Positions 20,735-31,644 of a stretch of 64,000 nt of DNA are shown piece by piece. Positions within the stretch are counted from its first letter, which is position 1. Every line of letters begins with the position of its first letter. The notes beneath the pieces are model-generated. The model saw only the letters and a program-made list of their open reading frames with translations. It had not been told where the DNA came from and did no database searches. The position numbers and the translations under genes were made by a program. This DNA is from Okapia johnstoni (Eukaryota > Chordata > Mammalia > Artiodactyla > Giraffidae), in assembly GCA_024291935.2 (NCBI GenBank), contig CM044307.1, forward strand, positions 96,663,461-96,727,460. The letters are read 5' to 3'.

Positions 20735-21360
20735 GTCCATTCACTCATTCACCAGTTTATTCCATAAATGTTTATTGGGTGCCTGGGATATACCAGGCAC
20801 CGTGCCAGGTTTGGGTTACAAGAAAGAGCACCTTCTTTCCTTAAGGGGGTATAGGTTAGTGCTGCTGCTGCTGCTAAATTGCTTCAGTCTGTCCGACTCT
20901 GTGCGACGCCATAGATGGCAGCCCACTAGGCTCCCCCGTCCCTGGGATTCTCCAGGCAAGAACACTGGAGTGGGTTGCCATTTCCTTCTCCAATGCATGA
21001 AAGTGAAAGTGAAGTCGCTCAGTCGTGTCTGACTCTTGTGACCCCATGGACTGCAGCCTACCAGGCTCCTCCGTTCATGAGATTTTCCAGGCAAGAGTAC
21101 TGGAGTGGGGTGCCATTGCCTTCTCCAGGTTAGTGCTATAGACTCGGAAATAAACAACAAGGACTTGTAATGGACTGACTGAAGATGCACAAGCTTGTAA
21201 GGGACAACAGGGAAGGAAGACCACGACCAAACCAAGCCTTGGCATGAGGGTGGCATTGAGATGAGCTGGGCCAGAGAAGATGGGTGTTAGTGAGTGGCGG
21301 GACGTGAAAAGGGAGGGATAATCAGGCACTAGAGTTTGAAGAGCCTTGTGTACCAAATGA
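20735..21360 (-). repeat. L2 LINE fossil split by Bov-A2
   Basis: The left part (20735-20852) has 'ataaatgtttattgggtgcc', 'ataccaggcaccgtgccagg' and 'cttctttccttaag'. The right part (21138-21360) has 'gagatgagctgggccagaga' and 'tttgaagagccttgtgtacc'. This is the reverse complement of L2 3' sequence. The Bov-A2 lies between the halves. Confidence 0.65.
20864..21126 (-). repeat. Bov-A2 SINE (dimer) with 11-bp TSD
   Basis: A (GCT)n 3' tail lies on the left, followed by two Bov-A units joined by 'gcatgaaagtgaaagtgaag'. AGGTTAGTGCT at 20853-20863 is repeated at 21127-21137. Apparent reading frames on both strands (20589-21032, 20816-21256) run through this SINE and are not genes. Confidence 0.95.
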
Positions 21361-21773
21361 ATTTATCTGACCTTCCCTTGCCTTTGTGTCTCTCGGGACT
21401 TTGATATCTTGGTATGGCCCATATCCCAAAACCACAGGATAAACAACAAATGTCTTCCTGGAGCATTAGTTCTGCTTAATGGTGAGTACTTTAAAATATT
21501 TGTTACTAAAGGAGTAGAAGGCACAGTCTACATACATGTGTAAGATGAATCATGAGATGCCGAAGATATTTTGCACTTGTGATGGGGAGCTTGAAGTTGT
21601 ACCTCCAGCCCCACTCCCCTCCCATTAGAGGACATTTATAGAAAAGTTTGCAAAGCACGTTGTCATGGGCACTACTTAAGTTTAAGCAGACCAATGACAG
21701 GAGCCAATCTGTAATTTAGAAAGACCTGCGGCTGTGAGGTAGATAGTGATTCAGGGAAGGGTGATAGTGAAAG
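21361..21773. other. Unique non-coding stretch
   Basis: Nothing recognised. Confidence 0.5.
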
Positions 21774-21780
21774 CAAGAAA

Positions 21781-21936
21781 CAGAGAAGGCAATGGCACCC
21801 CACTCCAGTACTCTTGCCTGGCAAATTCCATGGACGGAGGAGCCTGGTAGGCTGCAGTCCATGGGGTTGCTAAGAGTTGGACACGACTGAGCGACTTCAC
21901 TTTCACTTTTCACCTTCATGCATTGGAGAAGGAAAT
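21781..21936 (+). repeat. Bov-A2 SINE, truncated to first unit, 7-bp TSD
   Basis: Starts 'gagaaggcaatggcacccca', runs through 'gttggacacgactgagcgac' and the inter-unit linker 'tcatgcattggagaaggaa', then stops. CAAGAAA flanks it at 21774-21780 and 21937-21943. The second Bov-A unit is missing. Confidence 0.9.
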
Positions 21937-22034
21937 CAAGAAAAGCAGCTAGGAGGCTCTTATAGTCCCCAGTCTGAAACATCACACTGACTCTGACTAG
22001 GGGAGTAGCTACAGGGATGAAAAAGAGTGATTTG

Positions 22035-22330
22035 CAAGATCATTTATTGAGTGGCTATATGTTTCAGGCATTATTCCAGGCAGGGAAGAACACAGAAAAG
22101 ATCCCTGCCTTCTTGAGCTTATAAGCTAGTGGAAGAGAGAGAACAAAAACAGTAAATAAGAAATTAACTTCATTGTATAAATTAGTGATGAATTTTGTGA
22201 AGGAAATGAAAGTGGGAAATGTGATATTGTCTTGGGGCGTGAATAAAGTGGTCAGGAAAGGGACTGGGAGAGTGAGCGGGGAATGAAGGCAAACGTGATG
22301 GTTGAATGACAGTGTCCTGTGTTGAGACCG
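22035..22330 (-). repeat. L2 LINE fossil
   Basis: 'gatcatttattgagtggcta', 'gtttcaggcattattccagg', 'gatccctgccttcttgagct' and 'tataagctagtgg' are in the order of a reverse-complemented L2 3' end. Confidence 0.75.
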
Positions 22331-22428
22331 GGAACATAAGGAGAAAGGAAAGTTTAAGAGGAAATAATGTTGAATGCAGTGTGGGAGATGCATGAGAATA
22401 TGCCTGAAAGAGAACAAAGAAGATAGGA

Positions 22429-22492
22429 ATATCTATCTCTGCTACACCATAAATATCTCTACTACACCATATCTATCTCTGCTACATTATAA
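22429..22492. repeat. Imperfect tandem repeat, three copies of about 21 bp
   Basis: ATCTATCTCTGCTACACCAT-like units recur three times (about 22431, 22453, 22471); the middle copy is shorter and substituted. Confidence 0.8.
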
Positions 22493-25400
22493 ATACACAC
22501 ATGCTCATAGGCATGCATGCACATGACACATGTACACACACCCCATGGAATCACTCCACACAGAGATGGGGACGTACTGGACCTAAGGATCAAAACAGCA
22601 ACAGTGTGAGGTGAAAATGAGGTCCCAGACACCTCCTGAGGGTTCAGATGAAAGATCAATTCTTCTTTAATAATTAAGAATCATCATCATGTAGGCACGA
22701 ACGGAGTGCTCTCTCCTATTCAGCAGAGACAGTCAATGGTTTTATGGTTTTATTCAGCAAATGTGCTAAGCTGCTTTGGTTGGTAGACAAAAATGTTAAG
22801 TGCATGCCTGGGTTGCTCCACAGACTGCCTGAGATCTTGTGGGTGTGCTCTAAGACAGCTCTTCCTCACTTTCCACCTGAACTTCAAAAAGGCACAGGTG
22901 GGCCCCCCGGGAGACTGCAGGCTCTAATGAAACCCCTGCCTGGTAGCTCAGGAAGCCACAAAAATAAGGAGGGAGTCTGCTGCTCTTCCCTGCAAGTTCC
23001 CTAGAGCCCCAATTATAGAATTTAAAACCCCAAATTCCAAGGCTCTGTTGTCATTGAAACAAAATCCCATTTTTTCCTTGCCCAGATAATGTGAGACAAT
23101 AAAACCCCAATCTGAAAAAGAAACAAGCCCAAGGAACTTTTCTCTGGGAAGTGGAAGAACAGTACATAAATCACATTTTTTTTTTTAAATCCTCTAACAG
23201 GCTTCCACTGCAGCTGAATGCCTTTCTTCAATAACTATTGCTTTATAATGTGAGCATTTACATTGACCTTTAAATTGGTCGTTTGGCTGGAGACAGTTTT
23301 CTGTGAGGCAGATTAAACTAGGAAAGAGTCCATTGGTTTCTACTGAAATCCTTTATAATTATAAAAGCCACAGATCTCACTGATTCCAACATCAACATTA
23401 ACAAATACCCCACGTTCAAGAAAGGAAAAACATGCCCACATGAAAGGGCACTTTGAGTACATGAATGTTTCCGACATGCAGTTTTAAATAATTCTTTTCA
23501 TGGGTTATCCTATTATGGTAGAGGAAATGAATGATTTTTTCCCAATCATGGGGTTAGAGACTAAGAGTGAGCTTAAAAAGCAGAGGGTGCTGGCCAAAGC
23601 CTGGAATGCAGGCATTCTGGGAGGCTGTTGCTTGTGGCGATCTGGTAAAGGGTTACTCAGGGAATAGAACTATAGAGGCTAGGTCTTGAAAAGGAGACCA
23701 GGGTATGAGATAGCACACACTTATCCAAAAACCATATTTCAGAGCTGAATGTGGGCATATAACTGTCCTTGTTTTTCTGCATTTTTTTCTCACATGCTCA
23801 GAGTCTCAGAAGATTCCTGGCACATGACCACGTTCGGAGGCTGTTTCTGTACTCACCCAGGCTGTGGTGCCAGAGACACGAAAAAGCCCCTAATTTTCTA
23901 AGTCTAGACATGAGGGGATATCCAATGACCAAATACACGTGCCCATTTGTTGCTTTTTTTTCCAGGAGAAAAATCAGCTGGGTTCCATGAATACACTTCT
24001 TTAATCAACTTTCCAAACCAAAGAACTGTGTGCATTTGGCAGCCATATTTTAAAGAATAAGCTGAAACCCAATCAAGTGAATTATTGAGGATTCCTGTGT
24101 GTTAGCATCATCTTAATCTGGTACTTTAGTTTTAATTTAAGAACTGTAAGTTCAAAATTTAATCTGATCTTCATTCCCAAACTGATCCAGCTAGAGTATA
24201 TTTTTCTCCCTCTCTCAAACCTCACAAAAATATATTTAAAATCAAAACAATCTTTAAATTTATAGAATGAGAAATATAACACCCAAGTGAAATGAACAAT
24301 CACATTATCCTTCCTGGCACATTCTCTTCCCAGAGATAAGCTTTATGAGATGCCAAATTATGACTGGAACCAGCCAGCTTTTGTAGAGTATTTGAAAATC
24401 TACCACATCAGAGTCTGATAGCCATGCACACAACTGGGAATCGATTCCTTGGGCCAGCTAATCCATTGGTCTTCATTACTGGACCAAGATCTCCGTCAGC
24501 CTTGAATATTTAGATTTAACTTGCTAGTGTTGGCCTCTTGGTGCTCTCTTTTTCCCAAGACCTCTATGGCTAACTAATTTCTTTCTAATTTATTAAATTA
24601 GCACAATTAATTAGGCTATTGACAATCCTTGAGGCCATGAACCCATTTTTATTTTTATTTCTTTTTTAGGTCTCTTGAAGTAGGTTTGTGTTTAGCCATT
24701 CAACAGACAAAGAGTAGCCATTAATTTTATTCAAATCTAGCCACCTACCCCTATCTTTGGAGAAAAGAACCTTTTGAGAGTTTCAGCTGTATCTGGGACA
24801 AAAGGAAGTCCAGTTTTCACCAGGTTGACATAGTAAATCACATAATAATATAACAGTGATTCTACACACAAAAGGTATAGTTCATTTGGCACAACTGTCC
24901 TTTAATCTGATGCCTCATTAGGAGATTTCAAGCAGCTCATTTGCAGCATAAAACCATCATTCTGGAGAGAATTTCTTCATGAGTAATTATACAAAAATTA
25001 AATAAACATGCTGCCACCAAGTAAATCCGTTAAATTGTACTCTCACTATATCAGGGCCTCGGTTCAATTGTCATCTGTCTGTAAATACTAGAGAAGAATT
25101 GGCCATCACTTTCGGAAGATAATGACTGGCAGTTTTCCAGATGTAATTACTCAGACAGAACAGCATTGTGTGGACTGCAAATGCTGACACAAAGGCTATA
25201 GTCTGTGTCTGGGGTAAAGTAAGGGCATGGAAGAGGAAATACTACTTTTACGCCCATTACAAACATCAGGAAAAGATTGGGAAGAGACAGTGCCATTGAG
25301 TTAATGAAGGTGACATTCCCACATGTAACTACAATCCCAGTTACAGAGAGAAACATCCTTCAGCTCCAAACATCATCAGAACCTATCAAATTTCAATCAG

Positions 25401-25789
25401 GCTTATGCTATAAATGTTGGAGAGGAAAGACGGATGAGAGATAATTACTTAGAGCAGACCAGTACTTGTCTAGAGATAAGACAAGGATGTCATGGAACCA
25501 AATATGGCAGTTTTTCAGTTCAGAAGAAACGGAGGCAGGACAGATTTAGAGTGAATGAATGGGATGGCGACTCAGAGAGCTGGACTCGCAGGTGGAGGAG
25601 GCACTGGGTGTTGCAATCCAAGGAGCAGGAAGGAGCCCCTCCCCAGAACAACTCTGCCCCTACCTTGCTGCCAGGGAAATTCCCCCTGGAGTTTCTTCAT
25701 ACAGTGCTGCTTCTGTTCAAATTCCAAATGCCATTGGGAACGAAAGAACATTAAGTGGCTGCCAATTATTTACTTTTTAGTGGGAAATA
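22493..25789. other. Repeat-poor block (about 3.3 kb)
   Basis: No SINE, LINE or DNA transposon recognised in a window otherwise hit roughly every 1 kb. It is AT-rich with several TAATTA/ATTAATTA cores (e.g. 24598-24612) and an enhancer-like stretch at 24870-25130. Frames at 22744-23004 and 25434-25860 have no known domains. Coding function is not supported; constraint is possible but unproven. Confidence 0.5.
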
Positions 25790-26157
25790 ATTTCACAACA
25801 TTTATTGCACAAACTTTTATTTATATACCAGGCCCTCTAATAGACGTGAAGGATACATAATAGAAATAATATAAGTAATACAGATAGGATTCCTTGTCCA
25901 ATGGATCTTGGGTTCTAGCTGAGAGGATGACCATTGACCAATAGCCCCCAAATGAGTACTTAATTGAAGCTGGAGATCAGAGCTATGCAGGAAAGAAAGC
26001 TGAACCCTGAAGTGCATATAACCTCATCTGAGCTGGAATTTTGGGGGAGTTCCCTGAGGAAGTGTGATCACTGGGCTGACTACTGAAGGCTGGACAGAAG
26101 ACAATCTGATGAAGAAAAGAGTAGAAAATCATTCTGAGCAAAACAACAGTATGTTCA

Positions 26158-26893
26158 GTGCCCATAAATGGAATATCATTCAGCTATAAAAACGGATTAA
26201 GTGCTGATACATGCCAAAGTGGATGAACCTTGAAAACATTATGCTGAGTAAGAGAAGTCAGACACAAAGGTCATATATTGTATGATTCCATTTATATGAA
26301 ATATTCTCAATAAGCAAATTCAAAAACAGAAATCAGATTAGTGGCAGGCCGGGTCTGAGAGTAGGAAAGAATGAAGAATGTCTTTTTAATAGGCCTGCAG
26401 TTTCCTTTGGGGGTAATGGGATTGTTCTGGAACTTGACAGTGATGATGGTCATGCAATATTGTGAATCCACTAAAATTTCACTGAGTTTTCTACTTTAAA
26501 ATGTCTAAAATGATGAACTGAAGCTGGTGGTGGTTTAAGTCGCTAAGTCGTGTCCGACTCTGGCGAGCCTATGGACTGTAGCCCACCAGACTCCTCTATC
26601 CATGGGATTCTCCAGGCAAGAATACTGGAGTGGGTTGCCATTTCCTTCTCCAGTATAACAGCATATGTAGCATATATTTATGATGTTAAAAAATGACAAT
26701 GTTGGGAATTTTTAATGGATTGTTGTTGGTATTGTTTAGTTGCTAAGTAGCGTCCAACTTTTTTGTGACCCCATGGACCTGTCAGACCCCTCTGTCCATG
26801 GGATTCTACAGGCAAAAATATTGGAGTGTGTTGCCATTCCTTCTCTGGTGAACTGTAAGTTATGTGTATTTTACCACAATTTTTTAAAAAAAG
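26158..26893 (+). repeat. L1MA-type 3' end with 13-bp TSD, itself SINE-interrupted
   Basis: 'ggaatatcattcagctataa', 'gatgaaccttgaaaacatta', 'tgtatgattccatttatatg', 'gtgatgatggtcatgcaata' and 'gtgtattttaccacaatttt' follow the L1MA 3' UTR. AACAGTATGTTCA at 26145-26157 and 26894-26906 is a perfect TSD. About 330 bp inside is a later SINE block. Confidence 0.88.
26521..26849 (-). repeat. Block of two Bov-A type SINE units with AT-rich spacer
   Basis: Unit A (26521-26655) and unit B (about 26712-26849) are both minus-oriented Bov-A ('tccatgggattctccaggca', 'tccatgggattctacaggca'). The spacer 26656-26711 is AT-rich and unrelated to Bov-A. TGAACTG occurs at 26514-26520 and 26850-26856. Removing the block restores a continuous L1 3' end, so all of it may have entered at one site. 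Confidence 0.75.
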
Positions 26894-27180
26894 AACAGTA
26901 TGTTCATAGGCTCTCCCCCTGCAGGAATGAGCATAATCCCTTCCTGGAACTGAAAGATGAAAGGTGCAGGAGTGAAAGCAAGACCAAAGGAACAGGGGGC
27001 TGGAGAGTTAGGCTGGGACTGGAGCATGCAGGGCATGGAGACCATGTTAGACTTTGGCCTTTATCTTAGGGGGAATGGCACTTAGAGTGGGGAAGGGCAT
27101 TATCAGACAGACATACATTTTAGAAGATAATCATATATCCAATTAAGAGTGAGTTTCCACAGCTTGAAAGTAAGATGTGG

Positions 27181-27458
27181 TAGAAGTCAGGACAGAGGAA
27201 GGGTACTCTACACACGTCAAAGAGTGCCTCCTTCCCAATTTCTGTAGCATGGATTCTGCCCGCACCTGCTACATAGACCCGTAGAGAAGTTTCAGATTAT
27301 CATAACACCTGAGGACATTTCAGAGCAAGGTAAAGCAGAAACTGATGCTGAGTGTAACTATCATGGCTTAAGTGTATTGTGGTCCATTCTCTTAATAAGG
27401 GAAAGCAGAAGAGTGGATTAGCAGACATTTCATGGGGTTTCAAGGTGAAGAGTCTAGT
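27181..27458. other. Unique non-coding stretch
   Basis: Nothing recognised. Confidence 0.5.
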
Positions 27459-27469
27459 TGGTGCTCAGT

Positions 27470-27685
27470 GTGGGTGTGTGTGCTCAGTCAGGTTTGACTC
27501 TTTGTGAAACTACAGAACTGTAGCCTGCCACGTTCCTCTGCCCATGGGGTTTCCCAAGCAAGAATACTGGAGTGGGTCACCAAGCCCTCCTCCAGGGGAT
27601 CTTCCCCACCCAGGGATCGAACCATGGTCTCCTGCGTCTTCTGCATCACAGGCAGATTCCTTACTGCTGAGCCACCAGGGAAGGC
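27470..27685 (-). repeat. Bov-tA SINE with 11-bp TSD
   Basis: Reverse-complement Bov-tA: 'tgctcagtcaggtttgactc', 'gcaagaatactggagtgggt', 'ccacccagggatcgaacc', 'gctgagccaccagggaag'. TGGTGCTCAGT flanks it at 27459-27469 and 27686-27696. A GTGTGT tract marks the tail side. Confidence 0.95.
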
Positions 27686-27696
27686 TGGTGCTCAGT

Positions 27697-28285
27697 AGAG
27701 AGAGAGGTTTATAGGCCGTCAGGATGAGGCAATGAAGAGGAGACCTCAGAGAGGTTGGGATAGTCAATGACAGCAGTAATATGACTTCGGTTTTCTAGAG
27801 TTACTTAAGTCTCTTGAAGATGGGCCAGAATGTCTGGACTCCAGATCATTGTGTAATGCTGTAGTCTGGCCAGTAATGAGCACTGCATCCTCTTAGCATC
27901 AGCCATGGTCTGATTATGTGATGGGAATGGTACTGACTGTGGCTATGTCTCAATATCAGAAAGGTGCTCTAAGAGTCAATATGCTAACTGATTTTGAAAT
28001 GGTAGGGTTGCTAAAAGGGCAAACACCACATTGTGAACATATGTTTCATTCATTTGTTCCTTTTGTTCCTTTCTCATTCAGCAGGGTTTTTGTTTGTTTA
28101 GTATTGCCTATGGTAGGGTGCTATGCTAGGCATAGACTTGTAAGACTAATAAATAAAATTAGGTCATCTATATGAAAACTAAGAAATTATCAATAAAATA
28201 TTACAGATAAGCTACATAAAAGAAGCTTTCCATTTAGATCACAAGCCAGAACCGGGGCCCTCTTGTTTGCTTTCTTGTTTTCTAT
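27697..28285. other. Unique stretch, possible L2 remnant
   Basis: 28045-28140 ('ttcctttctcattcagcagg', 'tagggtgctatgctaggcat') faintly resembles L2 but is too diverged to call. No gene recognised. Confidence 0.4.
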
Positions 28286-28291
28286 GTTATA

Positions 28292-28714
28292 GATGTATGG
28301 ATGTGAGAGTTGGACTATAAAGAAAGCTGAGTGCCAAAGAATTGATGCTTTTGAACTCAGTGTTGGAGAAGAGTCTTGAGAGTCCCTTGGACTGCAAGGA
28401 GATCTAACCAGTCCATCCTAAAGATCAGTCCTGGGTGTTCATTGGAAGGACTGATGTTGAAGCTGAAACTCCAATAATTTGGCCACCTGATGTGAAGAGC
28501 CAACTCACTGAAAAAGACCCTGATCCTGTGAAAGATGGAGGGCAGGAGGAGAAGGGGACAACAGAGGATGAGATGAGATGGTTGGATGTCATCGCTGATT
28601 CAATGGACATGAGTTTGAGTAAATTCTAGAGATAGTAAAGAACAGGGAAGCCTTGTGTACTGCAGTCTATGGTGTCGGAAAGAGTCAGACACAACTTAGC
28701 AACTGAACAACAAC
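28292..28714 (+). pseudogene. BovB LINE 3' fragment with broken ORF2 C-terminus
   Basis: Sense-strand BovB from 'tgtatggatgtgagagttgg' to the 3' end 'tagcaactgaacaacaac'. The reading frame corresponds to the conserved C-terminal part of the ORF2 protein (the YGCE..T.KK and [14 protein letters not shown] region) but is interrupted. GTTATA flanks it (28286-28291 and 28715-28720), a short likely TSD. Confidence 0.9.
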
Positions 28715-28891
28715 GTTATAAGAATTATTTTCCAATAGTCATAATCTTTGAATGACTAGAGTTTGAAAAATAACTAAAATAACTTTTGCCCTGATATCAT
28801 CAGTTGCTAATTTCTGCCCGCATCATAATGTTTTTATAATACCAGAAAGTATGGACATCTCAGATAAAAAACTAAAAATGGGTTAAAAAGA

Positions 28892-29106
28892 TGGGCTTCC
28901 CTGGTGGCTCAGTGGTAAAGAATCCACCTGCCAATGCAGGAGATGTAGGTTTGATCCCTGGGTTGGGAAGATCCCCTGGAGAAGGGAATGGTAACCCACT
29001 CCAGTATTCTTACCTGGGAAATCCCATGGAGAGAGGAGCTTTATGGGCTATAGTCTATGAGGTTACAAAAAAGTCAGATATGACTTAACCACTAAACAAC
29101 AACAAA
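28892..29106 (+). repeat. Bov-tA SINE
   Basis: Full-length: 'gggcttccctggtggctcag', 'gtttgatccctgggttggga', 'actccagtattcttacctgg', ending 'taaacaacaacaa'. Flanks ('aaaagat' / 'taaagat') suggest a weak TSD. Confidence 0.95.
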
Positions 29107-30019
29107 GAGATAAAGATTTCTTTCTTTATTATTTATGTACGTGTAAACTTGTGTCATCATAGTCCACTGTAAGATGTGAGATTTTCAGAACCATCTGACA
29201 ATGAAAATGGAAATGTTTAGTGAAATCTCATGAAGCAATTTCTTTGTTGAAAACAACTCTCAGAGAGTTATCCAAGTTCCCATAGCAATAAAGCAGCACT
29301 GCATTAAACCCCAACATCTTGCTGTTATCGTCTAGTTCTGTAACAGACAGCCTTTCCACTGTGTGGTGAGCAGATCAGAAGGGCTGCTTCCTTTTCCTTT
29401 CTGTGGAGCTGAACATTGGTCAAAAGATCAAGAGACCATCTAATTAAAATGTTTCCTATTGACTCAAAACCAAGATGCAAGGGTAGGCATGAAGAGGCAC
29501 CCAATAGTTAAGAGGTTGAAAAATACAGAAAGAATAGCAATATCTTCCACAATCCTATGGCTTAAAAATATCAGAAACATTAAATATCAAAGAAAAAATA
29601 CTCGTTTATTTTATATAATTAATTTTAGCTAACCTCCACAGCACATATAATAAACCTGTAATAATATGTGCATGTGCTTAAAAATTGGAAAACAAAGCTT
29701 TCATTTGAAAAAGAACAATCATTTTTAAGAATGTGACTGTTTAGTATCAAAGAGGAGACTAGCAAACTTCTTAAAATTCTTGCTCTGGGATAAAGAGAAA
29801 ATTAGAAAGACGACAAATCGCTACATCCTTTCAGTTATTAAAACTTATTGACACCGATAAGCCTAAATTTGAATGGCAGTGTTTTCTTAATTGAGTCATT
29901 GATACCATTCTTATTATCATGTACAACTAAGAGATTCGTAGTAATCCAGGATTTTTATAGCGCAAAGGCTATCAATGGGCTTTCAGGTGTCTGTGAACTC
30001 CCCATTCCACCAAATTTTA
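29107..30019. other. AT-rich unique stretch
   Basis: No repeat or gene recognised. Confidence 0.5.
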
Positions 30020-31218
30020 TGGTGAATAGTATGTGATTGTTCTGTATCATGTCAACTTGGCTAGTTGGAACTGTGTTTTCCAGAATTCCCTTCTCTACCC
30101 ATGGAGTTAGGCCTCAAGAGACATTTTGCATGAGATTAAGAAAGTAGAAGAGGAGCAGTGGCAACCTTGTTTCTTTTATGCTTGAAAGGTGACCACAGGA
30201 CAAAAAAGTGGAAACAGTGACAGATTTTATTTTCTTTGATTCCAAAATCACTACAGCTGGTGACTGCAGCCTTGAAGTTAAATGACACTTGCTCCTTGGA
30301 AGAAAAGCCATGACAAACTTAGACAGTGTATTAAAAAGCAGAGACATCGCTTTGCTGACAAAAGTCCGTATAGTCAAAGCTGTGGTTTCTCCAGTAGTCA
30401 TGTATGGATGTGAGTGTTGGACTATAAAGAAGGCTGAGTGCCGAAGAGTTGATGCTTTTGAACTGTGGTGTTGGATAAGACTCTTGAGAGTCCCTTGGAC
30501 TGCAAGGAGATCAAACCAGTCAATCCTAAAGGAAATCAACCCTGAATACTTACTGGAAGGACTGATGCTGAAGCTCCAATACTTTGGCCACCTGATATGA
30601 AGAGCCAACTCATTGGAAAAGACCTTGATGCTGGGAAAGACTGAGGATAGGATTAGAAGGGGGTGACAGAGGATAAGATGGTTGGATGGCATCGCCGACT
30701 CAATGGACATGAGTTTGAGCAACCTCTGGAAGATAGTGAAGGACAGGGAGGCCTGTTGTGCTGTAGTTCATGGGGTTGCAAAGAGTTGGACACAACTGAG
30801 CGACTGAACAGCAGCAACTACAACAGGGCACCAAGAACTGTTGGCACTCAAGCACACTGTTCCTTATCCACAGGCTCACCACGCTGGCCTGGACAGCAGC
30901 TGGGCCCCTGCCAGATCCTTCTGCTGGATCAACTTCCCTGACGCCTGGGCCAGATGCGCAGTCAGCTCCATGATGGAAGGCACCAGCTTCACCTTCATCC
31001 AGCCTGTCTGTTCCGGGCCTGCTTCACATCCTTCTTTTCCCAACTGCCTGTGGACTCAGGTGCCAGCAGCAGACACAGAAGCAGCTGTGCACCCTTACTT
31101 AGACCTCTTAACCAGCTATCAGAGTACAGTAAGTTTAAGTCCTTGTAATTCATATAATAATAAATAAACATGTATAAATAAATGTACATACGGTTGTGCT
31201 TAAACCCTAACTAATACA
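30020..31218 (+). repeat. Unclassified old repeat interrupted by BovB
   Basis: The left part (30020-30204, 'tgtatcatgtcaacttggct') and right part (about 30820-31218) may be halves of one repeat. The right part has a GC-rich middle and ends 'aaccctaactaatacatt', a terminus seen in several old mammalian repeats. The family was not identified. Open frames on the right part (30841-31167) lack known domains. Confidence 0.4.
30205..30818 (+). pseudogene. BovB LINE, 3' 0.6 kb, ORF2 C-terminal remnant
   Basis: Sense orientation from 'gtggaaacagtgacagattt' to 'gactgaacagcagcaac'. A 103-codon frame (30289-30600) keeps the ORF2 C-terminal block, including LLGRKAMTNLDS, VVMYGCECWTIKKAE and [13 protein letters not shown], then stops prematurely at a TGA near 30598. 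The RT catalytic centre is not included. The copy is 5'-truncated and dead. Confidence 0.92.
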
Positions 31219-31631
31219 TTGTATGCAAAAGCATAATTTTTGAAAAGCTACAAATGTAACTCAATACAAACACATAGCAAGCATGGGAAAGATTAATTTA
31301 TGAGGAAACCAGCAAGGTTTCATATATAGTTCAAAGAAAGATACTAAACAGTGATGTCAGTCAAAGAAAGGATTCTGGAACATGATTGGCTAAATTAGAC
31401 TCAAAACTGGTTAATATACTGCACGACAATCAAAGCATAATCTTTGGGATTATCTTCTGTTTTGGAGAGAAATCATTGCACAATAAACATTTCTACAAGT
31501 TAGTATACATTTTTCACTTAAATAGAAATTATAAAGAAAAACTTTTAATGCTACAAAATAAAAAAACCCCTGGAAGTCAGTATCACTTGCTTTAAATAGA
31601 AGTAAGCCTTATAAATTATAATTATTAACAT
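31219..31631. other. AT-rich unique stretch
   Basis: Nothing recognised. Ends at the BovB target duplication. Confidence 0.5.
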
Positions 31632-31644
31632 AAAAATTACATAT

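Larger units (their letters stand above)
25790..27180 (-). repeat. L2 LINE fossil split by an L1MA insertion
   Basis: The left part to 26157 has 'acatttattgcacaaacttt', 'ataccaggccctctaataga' and 'ccctgaggaagtgtgatcac'. The right part from 26894 has 'gaatgagcataatcccttcc', 'gcatggagaccatgttagac' and 'tttggcctttatcttagggg'. They join across duplicated AACAGTATGTTCA. Confidence 0.7.

Noticed and set aside
20589..21256. 147- and 146-codon frames on opposite strands
   Set aside because: Both run through a Bov-A2 SINE, whose sequence happens to be open in several frames.
25434..25860. Three overlapping plus-strand frames of 73-106 codons
   Set aside because: Overlapping openness in several frames with no domain and no splice or start context. 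Probably composition and chance.
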